Assembly (NCBI GenBank): GCA_963802205.1
Contig: CAWDHW010000027.1
Span: 36,553 to 100,552 of the forward strand
Origin: DYRB01 sp963802205
GTDB lineage: Bacteria; Pseudomonadota; Gammaproteobacteria; Chromatiales; Chromatiaceae
Direction: 5' to 3'
DNA: 64,000 bases
Positions within the stretch are counted from its first letter, which is position 1, and the number at the start of each line of letters is the position of its first letter. The translations under genes and the position numbers were made by a program. The notes beneath the pieces are model-generated. The model saw only the letters and a list, made by a program, of their open reading frames with translations. It did not search any database and was not told the origin of the DNA. This document shows, in pieces, positions 17,329-26,107 of the stretch.

Positions 17329-18030
17329 TCAGTTGAAGTCCGGGTTCTTCCAGTCCGCCGAGGGGGCCATCTTGTCCGCCGGTGGCTTGATGCGCGAGGC
17401 ATAGTCGATCACCGCCAGCAGTTGCTGCTCGGTGAACTCATGCACCTGCTTGACCATGTCCGGGTTGGCGTTCTTGCGCTTGCCGCCCTTGATCTCGCGG
17501 AACTGGCGCAGGATGTACTCGTAGTGCTGGCCCTGGAGCTTGGGATAGAACTTCTCGGCGTCGCCCTCGCCGTTGTCGCCGTGGCAGCGCACGCAGTTGT
17601 CCGCGTAGAGTTGCTTGCCCAGTGCCAGGTCTGTGCCAGGCCCCACGCCGTTATCCGGGGTCATGGGCAGGCTTGCCATGTAGGCGACCACGTCCGCCAG
17701 GGCCTGGGGTCCGCCGATCTGGCTCGGCAAGGCGAATGGGTACATGGTCGGGTTGTCGCGGTTCAGGGCCCGGATATCGGCGAGCTGCTTGACGATGACG
17801 GTCCCGTGCTGCCCGGCCAACTGCGGGAAGGTCCCGTCCTTGCTGCCCCAGCCCTCGGGCAGGTGGCAGGCGGCGCAGACCTCGTAGACGTCGCGCCCGT
17901 TCACCGGGTCGCCCTTGAGGTGCAGGGCCTCGTCCTTCTCCCCGCCTGCCTCGTTCCAGGCGAAGGCCGCCCCGCCCAAAGCGAGACCGACCGCCACCGC
18001 CAGGCCCTTCACGAACAGATGCTTACTCAT
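17329..18030 (-). CDS. Periplasmic dihaem cytochrome c (c4-like)
   Basis: This is a 233-residue exported protein with a signal peptide ending near GGAAFA and two haem motifs, CAACH and CVRCH, one in each half. The halves share the pattern of a class I cytochrome domain (PQLAGQH and PKLQGQHYEYILRQ). This is the plan of cytochrome c4-type electron carriers. The start is ATG 18030 with GGAGAG upstream. Position after nosZ suggests it donates electrons to NosZ. The closest functional analogues, NosC1/NosC2 of other clade II clusters, lie elsewhere in those operons. Confidence 0.87.
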   Translation of the reverse strand: MSKHLFVKGLAVAVGLALGGAAFAWNEAGGEKDEALHLKGDPVNGRDVYEVCAACHLPEGWGSKDGTFPQLAGQHGTVIVKQLADIRALNRDNPTMYPFALPSQIGGPQALADVVAYMASLPMTPDNGVGPGTDLALGKQLYADNCVRCHGDNGEGDAEKFYPKLQGQHYEYILRQFREIKGGKRKNANPDMVKQVHEFTEQQLLAVIDYASRIKPPADKMAPSADWKNPDFN

Positions 18031-18212
18031 CGAAAACTCTCCAGCTTCTGACACCGGCCGCGCCGCGGGTCTCCGCCCTCGGGCTTGGCATTTTTAAATA
18101 CTGCGGCGGGGCGTCTGCCCCGCCTGTGACCCTGGCCAGTCTAGGCCGATTGCGGGGTCTAGCCTTGACAACCGTCAATCGGGGTTGGAATGCAACCAGC
18201 AGGATTCGCTGG

Positions 18213-18572
18213 CTATTGCAGCGTCGCCAGCCAGTTGGCGATGGTGCGCATCTCCTCCTCCGAGACCAGGGGCATGATGCCCTTCATGGCCGCGGTTTGA
18301 CCGTTGTTGCGGGCGCCGGTCTTGATGTCGTTCATTTGGTTGTACGCATAGTCGGCGCTCTGCCCGGCGAGCTTTGGATATGTCGGCAGGATGGGAGTCT
18401 TCGCATCCTTGCCGTGGCAGGCGAGACAGGTCTTCTTGGCGTACAGGGCCGCACCATCGGCGGCGCCGGCCGCGGCCGGCGCTGCTGCCGGGGCATCGGC
18501 CGCCGGGGTCAGGCTGGGGGCCAGGGTCAGGGCCAGGGCAGGGATTGCAAATAATAGGGTCTTGCACTTCAT
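18213..18572 (-). CDS. Periplasmic monohaem cytochrome c directly after nosZ
   Basis: This is a 119-residue protein. A signal peptide is followed by an alanine-rich linker and one haem motif, CLACH. MKGIMPLVSEEEM near the C-terminus provides a likely methionine ligand. PTYPKLAGQSADYAYNQM is typical of small cytochromes c of the c4/c5 type. The start is ATG 18572 with GAGGTGAT upstream. It is the first gene after nosZ. A strong hairpin lies in the gap. A role as immediate NosZ donor is inferred. Confidence 0.87.
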   Translation of the reverse strand: MKCKTLLFAIPALALTLAPSLTPAADAPAAAPAAAGAADGAALYAKKTCLACHGKDAKTPILPTYPKLAGQSADYAYNQMNDIKTGARNNGQTAAMKGIMPLVSEEEMRTIANWLATLQ

Positions 18573-18618
18573 GACATCACCTCTCAACGCATGGGGGTAT
18601 GTGTCCCCCAAAAGTCGG

Positions 18619-18640
18619 GAGGGGGGCTTACGCCCCCCTC
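18619..18640 (-). other. Strong intercistronic hairpin between nosZ and cytochrome c gene
   Basis: GAGGGGGGC and GCCCCCCTC form a perfect 9-bp stem with a TTAC loop. No T-tract follows on the minus strand, so it looks more like an mRNA stabiliser or partial attenuator that would raise nosZ relative to downstream genes than a full terminator. Confidence 0.6.
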
Positions 18641-18668
18641 GGTTATGGATCAAGCAGCCGGTTTTTGG

Positions 18669-20981
18669 CTATTTGACCTTCTTGGCCCCGTTCTGCTCCA
18701 GGTAGGTCTTGGCGCGCAGCCCGAGGTCGGCGGTCTTGACCTGGTACTGCCACCACTGGTTGGCCCAGAGCATCGCGTTCTGCCAATCGCTCTTGGCCGC
18801 GGCGGCGTCCGCCTTCTCCTTGGACTCCTTGGCAAAGCCGAGCTGGTCGGTGGCGTCTTCCACCAGGGCCACGACGGTGGGGAAGTCCTTGAAGTTGTGG
18901 CTGGTGATGAAGCCCACGACCATGTCGATGACGCCTTGGGTCTCGACGTTGGTCTTGACCTGGGTCTCGTAGTCGGCCTTGGTGTAGGCCACGCCCTCCT
19001 TCATGGCGACCGCCTCACCCTTGTAACCCTTGGGCTTGACCAGCAGGTAGCCCTGCATCTCCAGGTGCAGCGCCGAGCAGAACTCGGTGCAGTAGTAGGG
19101 GTAGACGCCGGGCTTGTCGGCCTGGATGGTGACCGAGGAGGTCTTGCCGGGCTCGATGGAGAGCTGAACCGCGTGGCCGTACATGGCGAACCCGTGCACT
19201 TCGTCCTGGGCACGCTCCAGATTGGTCAGGTGGATGACCACCGTGTCGCCCTCCTCGGCCTCGATGATCTCAGGCGTGATGTGGGAGCGAATCACCGAGC
19301 CCATAACGGTGACGGTGCACTTGCCGGCGGCGTCGCAGGTGCGCTCGGTCTTCTCGCGCCCGGCGCGGGTGGCGAAGGGTGACTTCTCGTTGGTGCGGCT
19401 GTTCCAGCCGGACTTGTAGCGGACCTCGGGTTGCAGCTTGTCGGCCTTGATGGCCGCCACATAGTGGGGCTCGCCCAGCGGCAGGGGCATGTCGTAGAGC
19501 AACTGCATCTTGTCGCCGCTGATGTCGATCAACTGGTGGTTCTGCGGGTGCAGGGGGCCCACCGGGTTGAACCGGTCGATGGCCAGCTTGTTCAAGGCGA
19601 CCAGGTACTTGCCGTCCGGGTTGACGGTATCGCCCTCCATGGTCATCAGGTGGCCGATGTTGTAGTGGATGGAGATCTTGTCGAGGACCTTGCCCTCGCA
19701 GTAGTCCCACTTGGCGACCATGGAGTCCACATACAGGGACGTGTAGGCGACGCAGGGCTTGGAGTCGAACTGGGTGTGCAGGGGCCCGAGGCCCAGTTCC
19801 GCCTGGACGTGCAGGGCGTCCTTCATGGCGATGATCGGGATGCCGTAGGGGTCCTTGCCCTCGAACTTGCCGGCCTTGATGGCGGCCATGATCTTCTCGA
19901 AGCTGTACACGGAGGTGTGGCTGTCGAGCTTGCCGGAGACGATGATGAGCTTGCCGTCCGGGGTCACGTCGGCGCCGTGGGGGCTCTTGGGCTCAGGGAT
20001 CAGGTAGAGGAGCCCCTCGGCGACCGCCTGTTCCATGGAGATCACAGGCATGCCGTTGCGCATCGGGACCTTGCCGGCCTTGACCAGCTCCTCGGCCTTC
20101 TTCCAGTTGGTCACGTGCAGGAAGTCGGTATCCTTGGAGGAACAGCCGGCCTCGAAGGGCGGGCGCCCGCGCTCGATGCCGCCCACATAGCGCTCGGTGC
20201 AGAAGGAGTTGGTGAAGCCCCAGCCGTAGCTGTCCTTCTTGCCCGCGTCGGAGAGGTCCTGACTATAGGGGGGCAGCTCGAAGGTGAAGGAATTCTCCGG
20301 CTCGATACGCCCCTTATCCTTGTTGAATTTCCAATAGGTCAGGCCGCCGCGGTACTTGTCGTTGAACTCTTCGAGTGGGACATAGCCCACGTCGCTGTAT
20401 GGGGCCGCGTACTGGGTGGCCTCCATCACGTACTCGGTGTTGGGGGTGACGAAGGCCCCGCCGTGCTCCGAACGGAACAGGGGGTTGACGACGATCTGCT
20501 TGGTCTCGAAGTCGTGCAGGTCGATCACCGCCAGACGCGGATTGGCCTTGTCGTTGATGAACAGGTAGCGCCCATCGTAGTCGCCCTCGGTCTCCGAGAA
20601 GGCCGGGTGGTGGGTGTCGCCGTAGTTGAGGTCCTTGCCGTCGATGCGGCCCTGGGCCAGAACGGCCTTGGACTCGTCGTCGAAGCCGTAGCCCTGCCAG
20701 GGCTCGGGTGTGAAGACGCCGATGTACTTCAGGATGCGCATGGACGGGATGCCGTAGACGATCACCTGGCCGCTCTGGCCGCCGGAGCTGAAGGCGAGGT
20801 ACTCGTCGCGCCCCCCGGTGGGGGTGTAGGTCTTGGCGGCGGCCAGGATGTCCTTCTCCGTCAGGCCGCGGGCCTTCATGACGTCTTGCAGGTTGTCCGC
20901 GGCCCAGGCCGCGGTCGTCCCGCCGAATGCGAGCGCCATCCCCAGGGTCAGGGACAGGGCGCGCCCTGTAAATTGTTGCAT
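18669..20981 (-). CDS. nosZ: Nitrous oxide reductase NosZ, clade II (Sec-exported)
   Basis: NosZ reduces N2O to N2 in the periplasm. The 770-residue product starts at ATG 20981, with GGGGGA eight bases upstream. The signal peptide lacks a twin arginine, which marks clade II (Sec-dependent) enzymes. In the CuZ propeller the motif GDTHHPAFSE is at about residues 121-130 and FRSEHGGAF at about 169-177. The CuA site is complete: CTEFCSALHLEM at 631-642, with the upstream histidine in QDEVHGFAMYGH. After CuA there is a 128-residue tail with no CxxCH, unlike the cytochrome-fused enzyme of Wolinella. Separate cytochromes encoded downstream may replace that domain. All accessory genes follow. Confidence 0.96.
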   Translation of the reverse strand: MQQFTGRALSLTLGMALAFGGTTAAWAADNLQDVMKARGLTEKDILAAAKTYTPTGGRDEYLAFSSGGQSGQVIVYGIPSMRILKYIGVFTPEPWQGYGFDDESKAVLAQGRIDGKDLNYGDTHHPAFSETEGDYDGRYLFINDKANPRLAVIDLHDFETKQIVVNPLFRSEHGGAFVTPNTEYVMEATQYAAPYSDVGYVPLEEFNDKYRGGLTYWKFNKDKGRIEPENSFTFELPPYSQDLSDAGKKDSYGWGFTNSFCTERYVGGIERGRPPFEAGCSSKDTDFLHVTNWKKAEELVKAGKVPMRNGMPVISMEQAVAEGLLYLIPEPKSPHGADVTPDGKLIIVSGKLDSHTSVYSFEKIMAAIKAGKFEGKDPYGIPIIAMKDALHVQAELGLGPLHTQFDSKPCVAYTSLYVDSMVAKWDYCEGKVLDKISIHYNIGHLMTMEGDTVNPDGKYLVALNKLAIDRFNPVGPLHPQNHQLIDISGDKMQLLYDMPLPLGEPHYVAAIKADKLQPEVRYKSGWNSRTNEKSPFATRAGREKTERTCDAAGKCTVTVMGSVIRSHITPEIIEAEEGDTVVIHLTNLERAQDEVHGFAMYGHAVQLSIEPGKTSSVTIQADKPGVYPYYCTEFCSALHLEMQGYLLVKPKGYKGEAVAMKEGVAYTKADYETQVKTNVETQGVIDMVVGFITSHNFKDFPTVVALVEDATDQLGFAKESKEKADAAAAKSDWQNAMLWANQWWQYQVKTADLGLRAKTYLEQNGAKKVK

Positions 20982-21003
20982 GGTTGTCCCCCAAATAGGC
21001 GGT

Positions 21004-21966
21004 TTACGAGGGTCCACCGGCGACCCGGGCGGGTTGCGGTGGTCGGCGCGCCGGTTGGCCGGGCCTGGGGGTCTCGTCCTGGGGCTCAGGGCGGGGCAGC
21101 CGGCAGGTCGGGCGGCGGCGCGCCGGAAAAGCATGGCCCCTGTTGCGGGGGTGCGACTTGATTTGGGTCAAACAACCTTTCTTGCTACGGCAAAAAACCC
21201 AATTTACGGTCGGGTGCGAGGCGTGGCGCCGCACGGGGGTCAACGGCGGCGCCTGGAGGGGGAGGGGGGAGCGGCGCCTGCCGGCGCCGTCCCGGGTCAG
21301 GCCTTCGCGGTCGGGGGGATGATCTGGTGCGCTCACCAGATAGTCGATGACCTCGGCCGCCAGTGCCTCGGGGGACTTCTCTCCGGCCAGCAGGGTCAGT
21401 TCCGGGGCCTGCGGGGCCTCGTAGGGGTCGTCGATCCCGGTGAAGCCTTTCAGTTCGCCCGCGCGGGCCTTCTTGTAGAGGCCCTTGGGGTCCCGTGCCT
21501 CGCAGACCTCCAGGGGGGTATCCACGAAGACCTCGATGAAGTCACCTGGCCCCATGGTCGCGCGGACCATGTCGCGGTCGCGTCGATAGGGGCTGATGAA
21601 GGCGGTGAGCGAAATGAGCCCGGCCTGGGCGAAGAGCTGGGCCACGGCACCGATGCGGCGGATGTTCTCTTCCCGGTCGATGGCCGAGAAACCCAGCCCG
21701 AAGCGCCTGGCGAAGTCCTCCCCGTGGGCCTCTGTGAGCATCCCGGGGCCCGCGTTCAGGCCGTGACGGACGTTGTCGCCGTCGAGGACGGCGCTGTTGA
21801 CGCCCAGGCGGCTGAGCTGATGGTCGAGGACGTTGGCGACCGTGCTCTTGCCCGACCCGCTCAGGCCCGTGAACCAAATGACGCACCCCTTATGCCCGTT
21901 GATGCGTTCGCGCTCGGCTCGGGATACCTGGTGGTCGTGCCAGGTGACATTGGTTTCGTTGGTCAT
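21004..21966 (-). CDS. cysC: Adenylylsulfate (APS) kinase CysC with anomalous 3' extension
   Basis: CysC phosphorylates APS to PAPS in sulfate assimilation. The P-loop is WFTGLSGSGKSTVAN. DGDNVRHGLN, the FISPYRRDRDMVR stretch and FVDTPLEVCEARDPKGLYKKAR are family motifs. The kinase domain is complete by about residue 212. The frame then runs on for about 108 residues of arginine- and proline-rich, non-protein-like sequence to 21004. CysC is normally about 200 residues. A TGA in a neighbouring frame at 21333-21335 would end the protein right after EVIDYL, so a one-base indel near 21336-21340 is the simplest explanation. The nosZ promoter box lies in this extension. Confidence 0.85.
   Translation of the reverse strand: MTNETNVTWHDHQVSRAERERINGHKGCVIWFTGLSGSGKSTVANVLDHQLSRLGVNSAVLDGDNVRHGLNAGPGMLTEAHGEDFARRFGLGFSAIDREENIRRIGAVAQLFAQAGLISLTAFISPYRRDRDMVRATMGPGDFIEVFVDTPLEVCEARDPKGLYKKARAGELKGFTGIDDPYEAPQAPELTLLAGEKSPEALAAEVIDYLVSAPDHPPDREGLTRDGAGRRRSPLPLQAPPLTPVRRHASHPTVNWVFCRSKKGCLTQIKSHPRNRGHAFPARRRPTCRLPRPEPQDETPRPGQPARRPPQPARVAGGPS
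21158..21171 (-). promoter_or_regulatory. FNR/DNR-type binding site upstream of nosZ
   Basis: The plus strand reads TTGATTTGGGTCAA, matching the FNR/DNR consensus TTGAT-N4-ATCAA at nine of ten defined positions. It is centred about 184 bases before the nosZ start. A class II arrangement would put transcription start near 21123. This fits anaerobic or nitrogen-oxide control of the nos operon, but it is a sequence match only. Confidence 0.65.
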
Positions 21967-22099
21967 GTGCCTTTCTCTAGGTTGCAGGAATCGGCGCCAT
22001 TGTCCCGTGATCGGCGGCGTTGGGCTAGCCGGAGTGCCTCGCGGGCGGGACCTCTCGTGAGCCGGGCAGAAGGGTGCCGACGCGCCTCAAGGTCAGGCG

Positions 22100-22265
22100 G
22101 ACTTCCGAGGGTCAGGCCTCGAATGATGTCCTCGTCGCTGGTCTTGGCGGTGAGCAGGATGATGGCCTGCTCCGGGTCCGCGGCGCGCACGCGGTTGCAG
22201 ATCTCGAAGCCGTCGATCCCGGGCAGCATGCCATCCGGCAGGATCGGGTCGAAGCCGCCGCCCAG
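22100..22265 (-). pseudogene. Remnant of a response-regulator receiver domain
   Basis: About 55 residues on the minus strand read like the middle of an OmpR-type receiver. DGMLPGIDGFEICNRVRAAD corresponds to the phosphorylation-site loop and following helix. AIILLTAKTSDEDIIRGLTLG corresponds to strand 4 onward. The phospho-acceptor region and both ends are lost and the flanks are not protein-like. It is a decayed fragment without evident function. Confidence 0.6.
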
Positions 22266-22450
22266 GGCCTTGGCAGTCCCTCGCGCCCGTCGGGCTTCGC
22301 AGTGGAAGACGAACAGTGTGTAACATGGCGGACCGGCCGCTGGACCGCGTGACGCCGACACCTCCTGTCGTTGCTGTGCGTGCGGTCGGTGTGCACACCC
22401 GCCCTGCGTGCGACAGCCCCTTTGCCCCTTTGCCCCGGTGCATCAGATCC

Positions 22451-23212
22451 ATGCTCAGCGACCGCGCTACCCGCCTCTTTGTGACCCTGACGGGCTTCTT
22501 CGTCTGCAACGCGGTCATTGCCGAGTTCATCGGCATCAAGATCTTTGCGCTGGAGCAGAGCCTGGGGCTTGCGCCCTTCGACTGGGACCTGTTCGGGCAG
22601 ACCGGCTCGCTCAACTTCACCGCTGGCGTCCTGTTGTGGCCTGTGGTCTTCATCATGACCGACGTCATCAACGAGTACTTCGGTCGCCGTGGGGTGCGGT
22701 TCATGTCGCTGCTGACCGTCGGGCTGATCCTCTATGCCTTCGCGTTCGCTTACATCGCCATCGGCCTGGCGCCGGCCTCCTGGTGGTTGGGGGTGTCCCA
22801 GGAGCAGGGGGTCCCGGACATGCAGGCCGCCTTCGCGGTCATCTTCGGCCAGGGGATGTGGACCATCGCCGGGTCCGTGACCGCCTTCCTCATTGGGCAG
22901 TTCATCGACATCGCGGTCTTCCATCGGGTGCGACGCCTGACCGGGGAGCGCATGATCTGGGCCCGGGCCACGGGCTCGACCTTGGTCTCCCAATTGGTGG
23001 ATAGCTTCGTGGTCCTCTACATCGCGTTTGTCATCGGGCCCCAGCACTGGCCCATCTCGCTGTTCCTCGCCGTCGGCACCGTCAATTACCTCTACAAGGT
23101 CGTTGCCGCCGTTGCGCTCATACCACTGATCTACGCCTCGCGCAGCCTGTTGGAACGTTATCTGGGGACGGCGACCGCGGAGCGCCTGCGGGCCCAGGCG
23201 GCGGCGGACTGA
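22451..23212 (+). CDS. Queuosine precursor transporter (YhhQ/VUT family)
   Basis: This is a 253-residue membrane protein with about six or seven helices. Family signatures are GVLLWPVVFIMTDVINEYFG and the late helix pair GSTLVSQLVDSFVVLYIAF. YhhQ proteins import queuine-pathway precursors for tRNA modification. The start is ATG 22451 (MLSDRATRLFVTLTGFFVCN). A longer in-frame extension back to 22316 has a non-membrane, unlikely composition. It is a single gene between a pseudogene and an AI-2E family gene. Confidence 0.88.
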   Translation: MLSDRATRLFVTLTGFFVCNAVIAEFIGIKIFALEQSLGLAPFDWDLFGQTGSLNFTAGVLLWPVVFIMTDVINEYFGRRGVRFMSLLTVGLILYAFAFAYIAIGLAPASWWLGVSQEQGVPDMQAAFAVIFGQGMWTIAGSVTAFLIGQFIDIAVFHRVRRLTGERMIWARATGSTLVSQLVDSFVVLYIAFVIGPQHWPISLFLAVGTVNYLYKVVAAVALIPLIYASRSLLERYLGTATAERLRAQAAAD

Positions 23213-23308
23213 AGCCGGGGCGCCGGGAGCCACCATCGGGTGGGTCCCAGACCGGGTCGTCCTGCTACCATGCCGCGCCGCCACCTACCCCCAAGAACGG
23301 AGCCGCCC

Positions 23309-24436
23309 ATGACTCAACCTGCCAGCACGGACGACAAGGCGTATCTCAACCGTGCACTGGAGACGAGCATCCGCCTCGGGCTCGTAGCCCTCTTAGCCGT
23401 GTGGTGCTTCCGTATCGTCGAGCCCTTCATCATCCCCCTGGTCTGGGGTCTGATCATCGCCGTGGCCTCCTACCCGGGCTTCGTCAGGCTACGGGGGCTC
23501 CTTGGAGGGCAGCGCGTTCTGGCGGGGGTCGCCTTCGTCCTGATCGCCCTGGTGGTGCTGGTAGTCCCGGCCGCGCTGCTCGGCGGGACCATAGCCCATG
23601 GGGCGGGTAGCCTGGTGGAGGGGTTCGATCAAGGGACCATCCGCATCCCGGCGCCGCCGGCCGGCGTCGCCGACTGGCCCCTGGTGGGAGAGCCGATCCA
23701 TGGCTTCTGGGCCGCAGCGGCGCAAAACCTCGAGTCGGCCCTGCTCGAAGTGGCCCCCCAGGTTCGGGCAACGATCAGCTGGGTCCTGTCCATGGCCGCG
23801 GGGCTGGGTCTGGGGTTGTTGCAGTTCATCTTTGCCATCGTCATTGCAGGAGTTCTCCTGGTGCAGGACCAGGCCGGGCGTCGGGCCACCTGCGCCATCG
23901 CCCGCCGCCTGGCGGGGGAGCGCGGGGTGCAGTTCGCCGGACTGGCAGAGGCGACGGTGCGCAGCGTGACCCGTGGCATCCTCGGCGTGGCCCTGATCCA
24001 GTCCCTGTTGGCGGGGCTCGGCTTTCTGGTGGTGGGGGTCCCTGCGGCGGGGCTCTGGGCCCTGCTTTGCCTGCTGCTGAGCGTGGTACAGATCGGCATT
24101 TTCCCGGTGACCATCCCGATCCTGATTTACGTCTTCTCCAAGGTCGAGCCCATGACGTTCATCCTGTTCCTGGTATGGAGCATCTTCGTCGGGACACTGG
24201 ACAACATCCTGAAACCGATCCTCCTCGGGCGTGGGGTGGCCGTGCCCATGGCGGTCATCTTCGTCGGGGCCATCGGCGGCTTCATCACCTCCGGCATCAT
24301 CGGGCTCTTCGTCGGCTCCGTGGTCCTGGTGCTGGGCTACAAGCTCTTCCTCGCCTGGCTCTACGAGGATGACGAGGCCAGTCCGGCGATGGAAGGGACG
24401 GCCTGCAGGGAGCGCGCGCCTGGGCAGGAGGGGTGA
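23309..24436 (+). CDS. AI-2E family transporter (UPF0118-type membrane protein)
   Basis: This is a 375-residue protein with about eight membrane helices and a large loop after the third. Signatures are IIPLVWGLIIAVASYPGF near the N-terminus, the TVRSVTRGILGVALIQSLLA segment, and DNILKPILLGRG before the last helices. The family is named for autoinducer-2 export, but members also act as Na+/H+ antiporters or have unknown substrates. The start is ATG 23309. Its stop abuts the end of the convergent recN. Confidence 0.88.
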   Translation: MTQPASTDDKAYLNRALETSIRLGLVALLAVWCFRIVEPFIIPLVWGLIIAVASYPGFVRLRGLLGGQRVLAGVAFVLIALVVLVVPAALLGGTIAHGAGSLVEGFDQGTIRIPAPPAGVADWPLVGEPIHGFWAAAAQNLESALLEVAPQVRATISWVLSMAAGLGLGLLQFIFAIVIAGVLLVQDQAGRRATCAIARRLAGERGVQFAGLAEATVRSVTRGILGVALIQSLLAGLGFLVVGVPAAGLWALLCLLLSVVQIGIFPVTIPILIYVFSKVEPMTFILFLVWSIFVGTLDNILKPILLGRGVAVPMAVIFVGAIGGFITSGIIGLFVGSVVLVLGYKLFLAWLYEDDEASPAMEGTACRERAPGQEG

Positions 24437-26107
24437 CTAACCCCCGGCCCGCCCCAGCATCTCCTCTGCGTGGGCGCGGGTCTTGGGGGTGATTTCGGTC
24501 CCACCGAGCATACGGGCGATCTCTTCGACTCGGTCCAGGCCCGCCAGGGGCCGGATCTGGGTGTGGGTCTGTCCGTCGTGGGCGTGCTTGCTCACCCGCA
24601 ACTGGTGGTGACCCTGGGCGGCGACCTGGGGCAGGTGGGTGACGCACAGGACCTGGCGCTCCGTCCCCAACTGGCGCAGCAGGCGCCCGACGATCTCCGC
24701 CACTCCGCCGCCGATGCCGACATCCACCTCGTCGAAGACCAGGCTGGGGACCCGCCCGCACTGGGCCGTGGCCACCTGGATGGCGAGCCCGATCCGGGAG
24801 AGTTCGCCCCCCGAGGCAACTTTTGCCAGTGGCGCCAGGGGTTGCCCCGGATTGGCGCTGACCTGGAACTCGATGCGCTCCAGCCCTCCGGGGCCGATGT
24901 CGTCGGCGTCCAATGGGGTTAGGGCAACAGCGAAGGCACCGCCGCCCATCCCGAGCTGGTGCATGAGGCCCGCGATGGTCTCCCCCAGGCGGCGCGCGGC
25001 CTCGGCCCGGGCGGCGGTCAAGCCTGCCGCATGCTCCAGGTAGGCGGCGCGGGCGGTGTTGCGGGCGGCGGCCAGGGCGGCGGTATCCTGGTCCGCCCGC
25101 TCCAGGGCATCGTGCTCTGCGCGGCGGTCTTCCAGTGCCTGGGGCAATCCCTCCGGGGGGCAGCGATACTTGCGCCCGAGGTCGTGGACCTGACCCAGGC
25201 GGGCCTCGATCCGTTCCAGTTGACGGGGGTCCAGGTCGAGGGCGGAGAGGTATTGACGCAGGGCAGCGGCGGCCTCCTGGACCTGGATGGCGGCCCCGTC
25301 CAGCAGCTCCAGGGTCGCGCCCAGGTGCGGATCCAGGGCGGCTAAATCCGCAAGCCCGGCGCAGGCATGGCGCAGGGTATCGCCGACGCTGGGCTCGGCC
25401 TCGTCGAGTTGCGTCAGGATTCGGGCGCCGACCTCCTGGAGCTTGCCCAGGCTGCCGAGCCGCCTCTGCTCAGTGTCCAGGTCCAGGATCTGGGCGGAGG
25501 TCAGGCCCAGGGCCTCCAGCTCGCCGATCTGATAGCGCAGCAGGTCGAGACGGGCGACGCGGTCGGCGCCTTCGGTCTCCAGACGGCGGAGCAGCCGATC
25601 CTGGTCCCGATAGACCCGTGACAGATCGGCTACCGCCCGGGCCTGATCGGCGTGGCCGCCGTAGGCGTCGAGCAGGTCGCGCTGGGTGGCGGGACGCAGC
25701 AGGGACTGGTGGGCGTGCTGGCCGTGGATGTCCACCAGCCGTTCGCCGAGTTGCTGGAGCTGGGCCGTGGTGGCGGGGCGGGCGTTGACGAAGGCGCGCG
25801 AGCGCCCGCCGTCCACCAGCAGGCGGCGCACCAGGCAGCCGCCGTCGTCGTCGAGCCCCTGATCCTCCAGCCAGGTGCGTGCCTCTGGGCAGGTCTGGAT
25901 GTCGAAGTCGGCGACGATCTCCGCCCGCTCGCAGCCGTTGCGGATCATCCCCGGGTCGGCCTTGTCCCCCAGGGCCAGGCCCAGGGCGTCGATGAGGATG
26001 GACTTGCCCGCCCCAGTCTCCCCGGTCAGGGCTGTTAGCCCGGCCTGGAGATCCAGTTCCAGGGTGCTGACGATGGCCAGGTCGCGGATGTAGATGTGGT
26101 TCAGCAC
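24437..26107 (-). CDS. recN: DNA repair protein RecN
   Basis: This is a 556-residue SMC-like ATPase used in double-strand-break repair. The N-terminal Walker A is LTGETGAGKSILIDALGLAL. The central part is rich in heptads (coiled coil). The C-terminal half has KVASGGELSRIGLAIQ and the Walker B LVFDEVDVGIGG. Length is normal. The start ATG 26107 lies 7 bases inside the 3' end of nadK, a common nadK-recN pairing. Confidence 0.95.
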   Translation of the reverse strand: MLNHIYIRDLAIVSTLELDLQAGLTALTGETGAGKSILIDALGLALGDKADPGMIRNGCERAEIVADFDIQTCPEARTWLEDQGLDDDGGCLVRRLLVDGGRSRAFVNARPATTAQLQQLGERLVDIHGQHAHQSLLRPATQRDLLDAYGGHADQARAVADLSRVYRDQDRLLRRLETEGADRVARLDLLRYQIGELEALGLTSAQILDLDTEQRRLGSLGKLQEVGARILTQLDEAEPSVGDTLRHACAGLADLAALDPHLGATLELLDGAAIQVQEAAAALRQYLSALDLDPRQLERIEARLGQVHDLGRKYRCPPEGLPQALEDRRAEHDALERADQDTAALAAARNTARAAYLEHAAGLTAARAEAARRLGETIAGLMHQLGMGGGAFAVALTPLDADDIGPGGLERIEFQVSANPGQPLAPLAKVASGGELSRIGLAIQVATAQCGRVPSLVFDEVDVGIGGGVAEIVGRLLRQLGTERQVLCVTHLPQVAAQGHHQLRVSKHAHDGQTHTQIRPLAGLDRVEEIARMLGGTEITPKTRAHAEEMLGRAGG

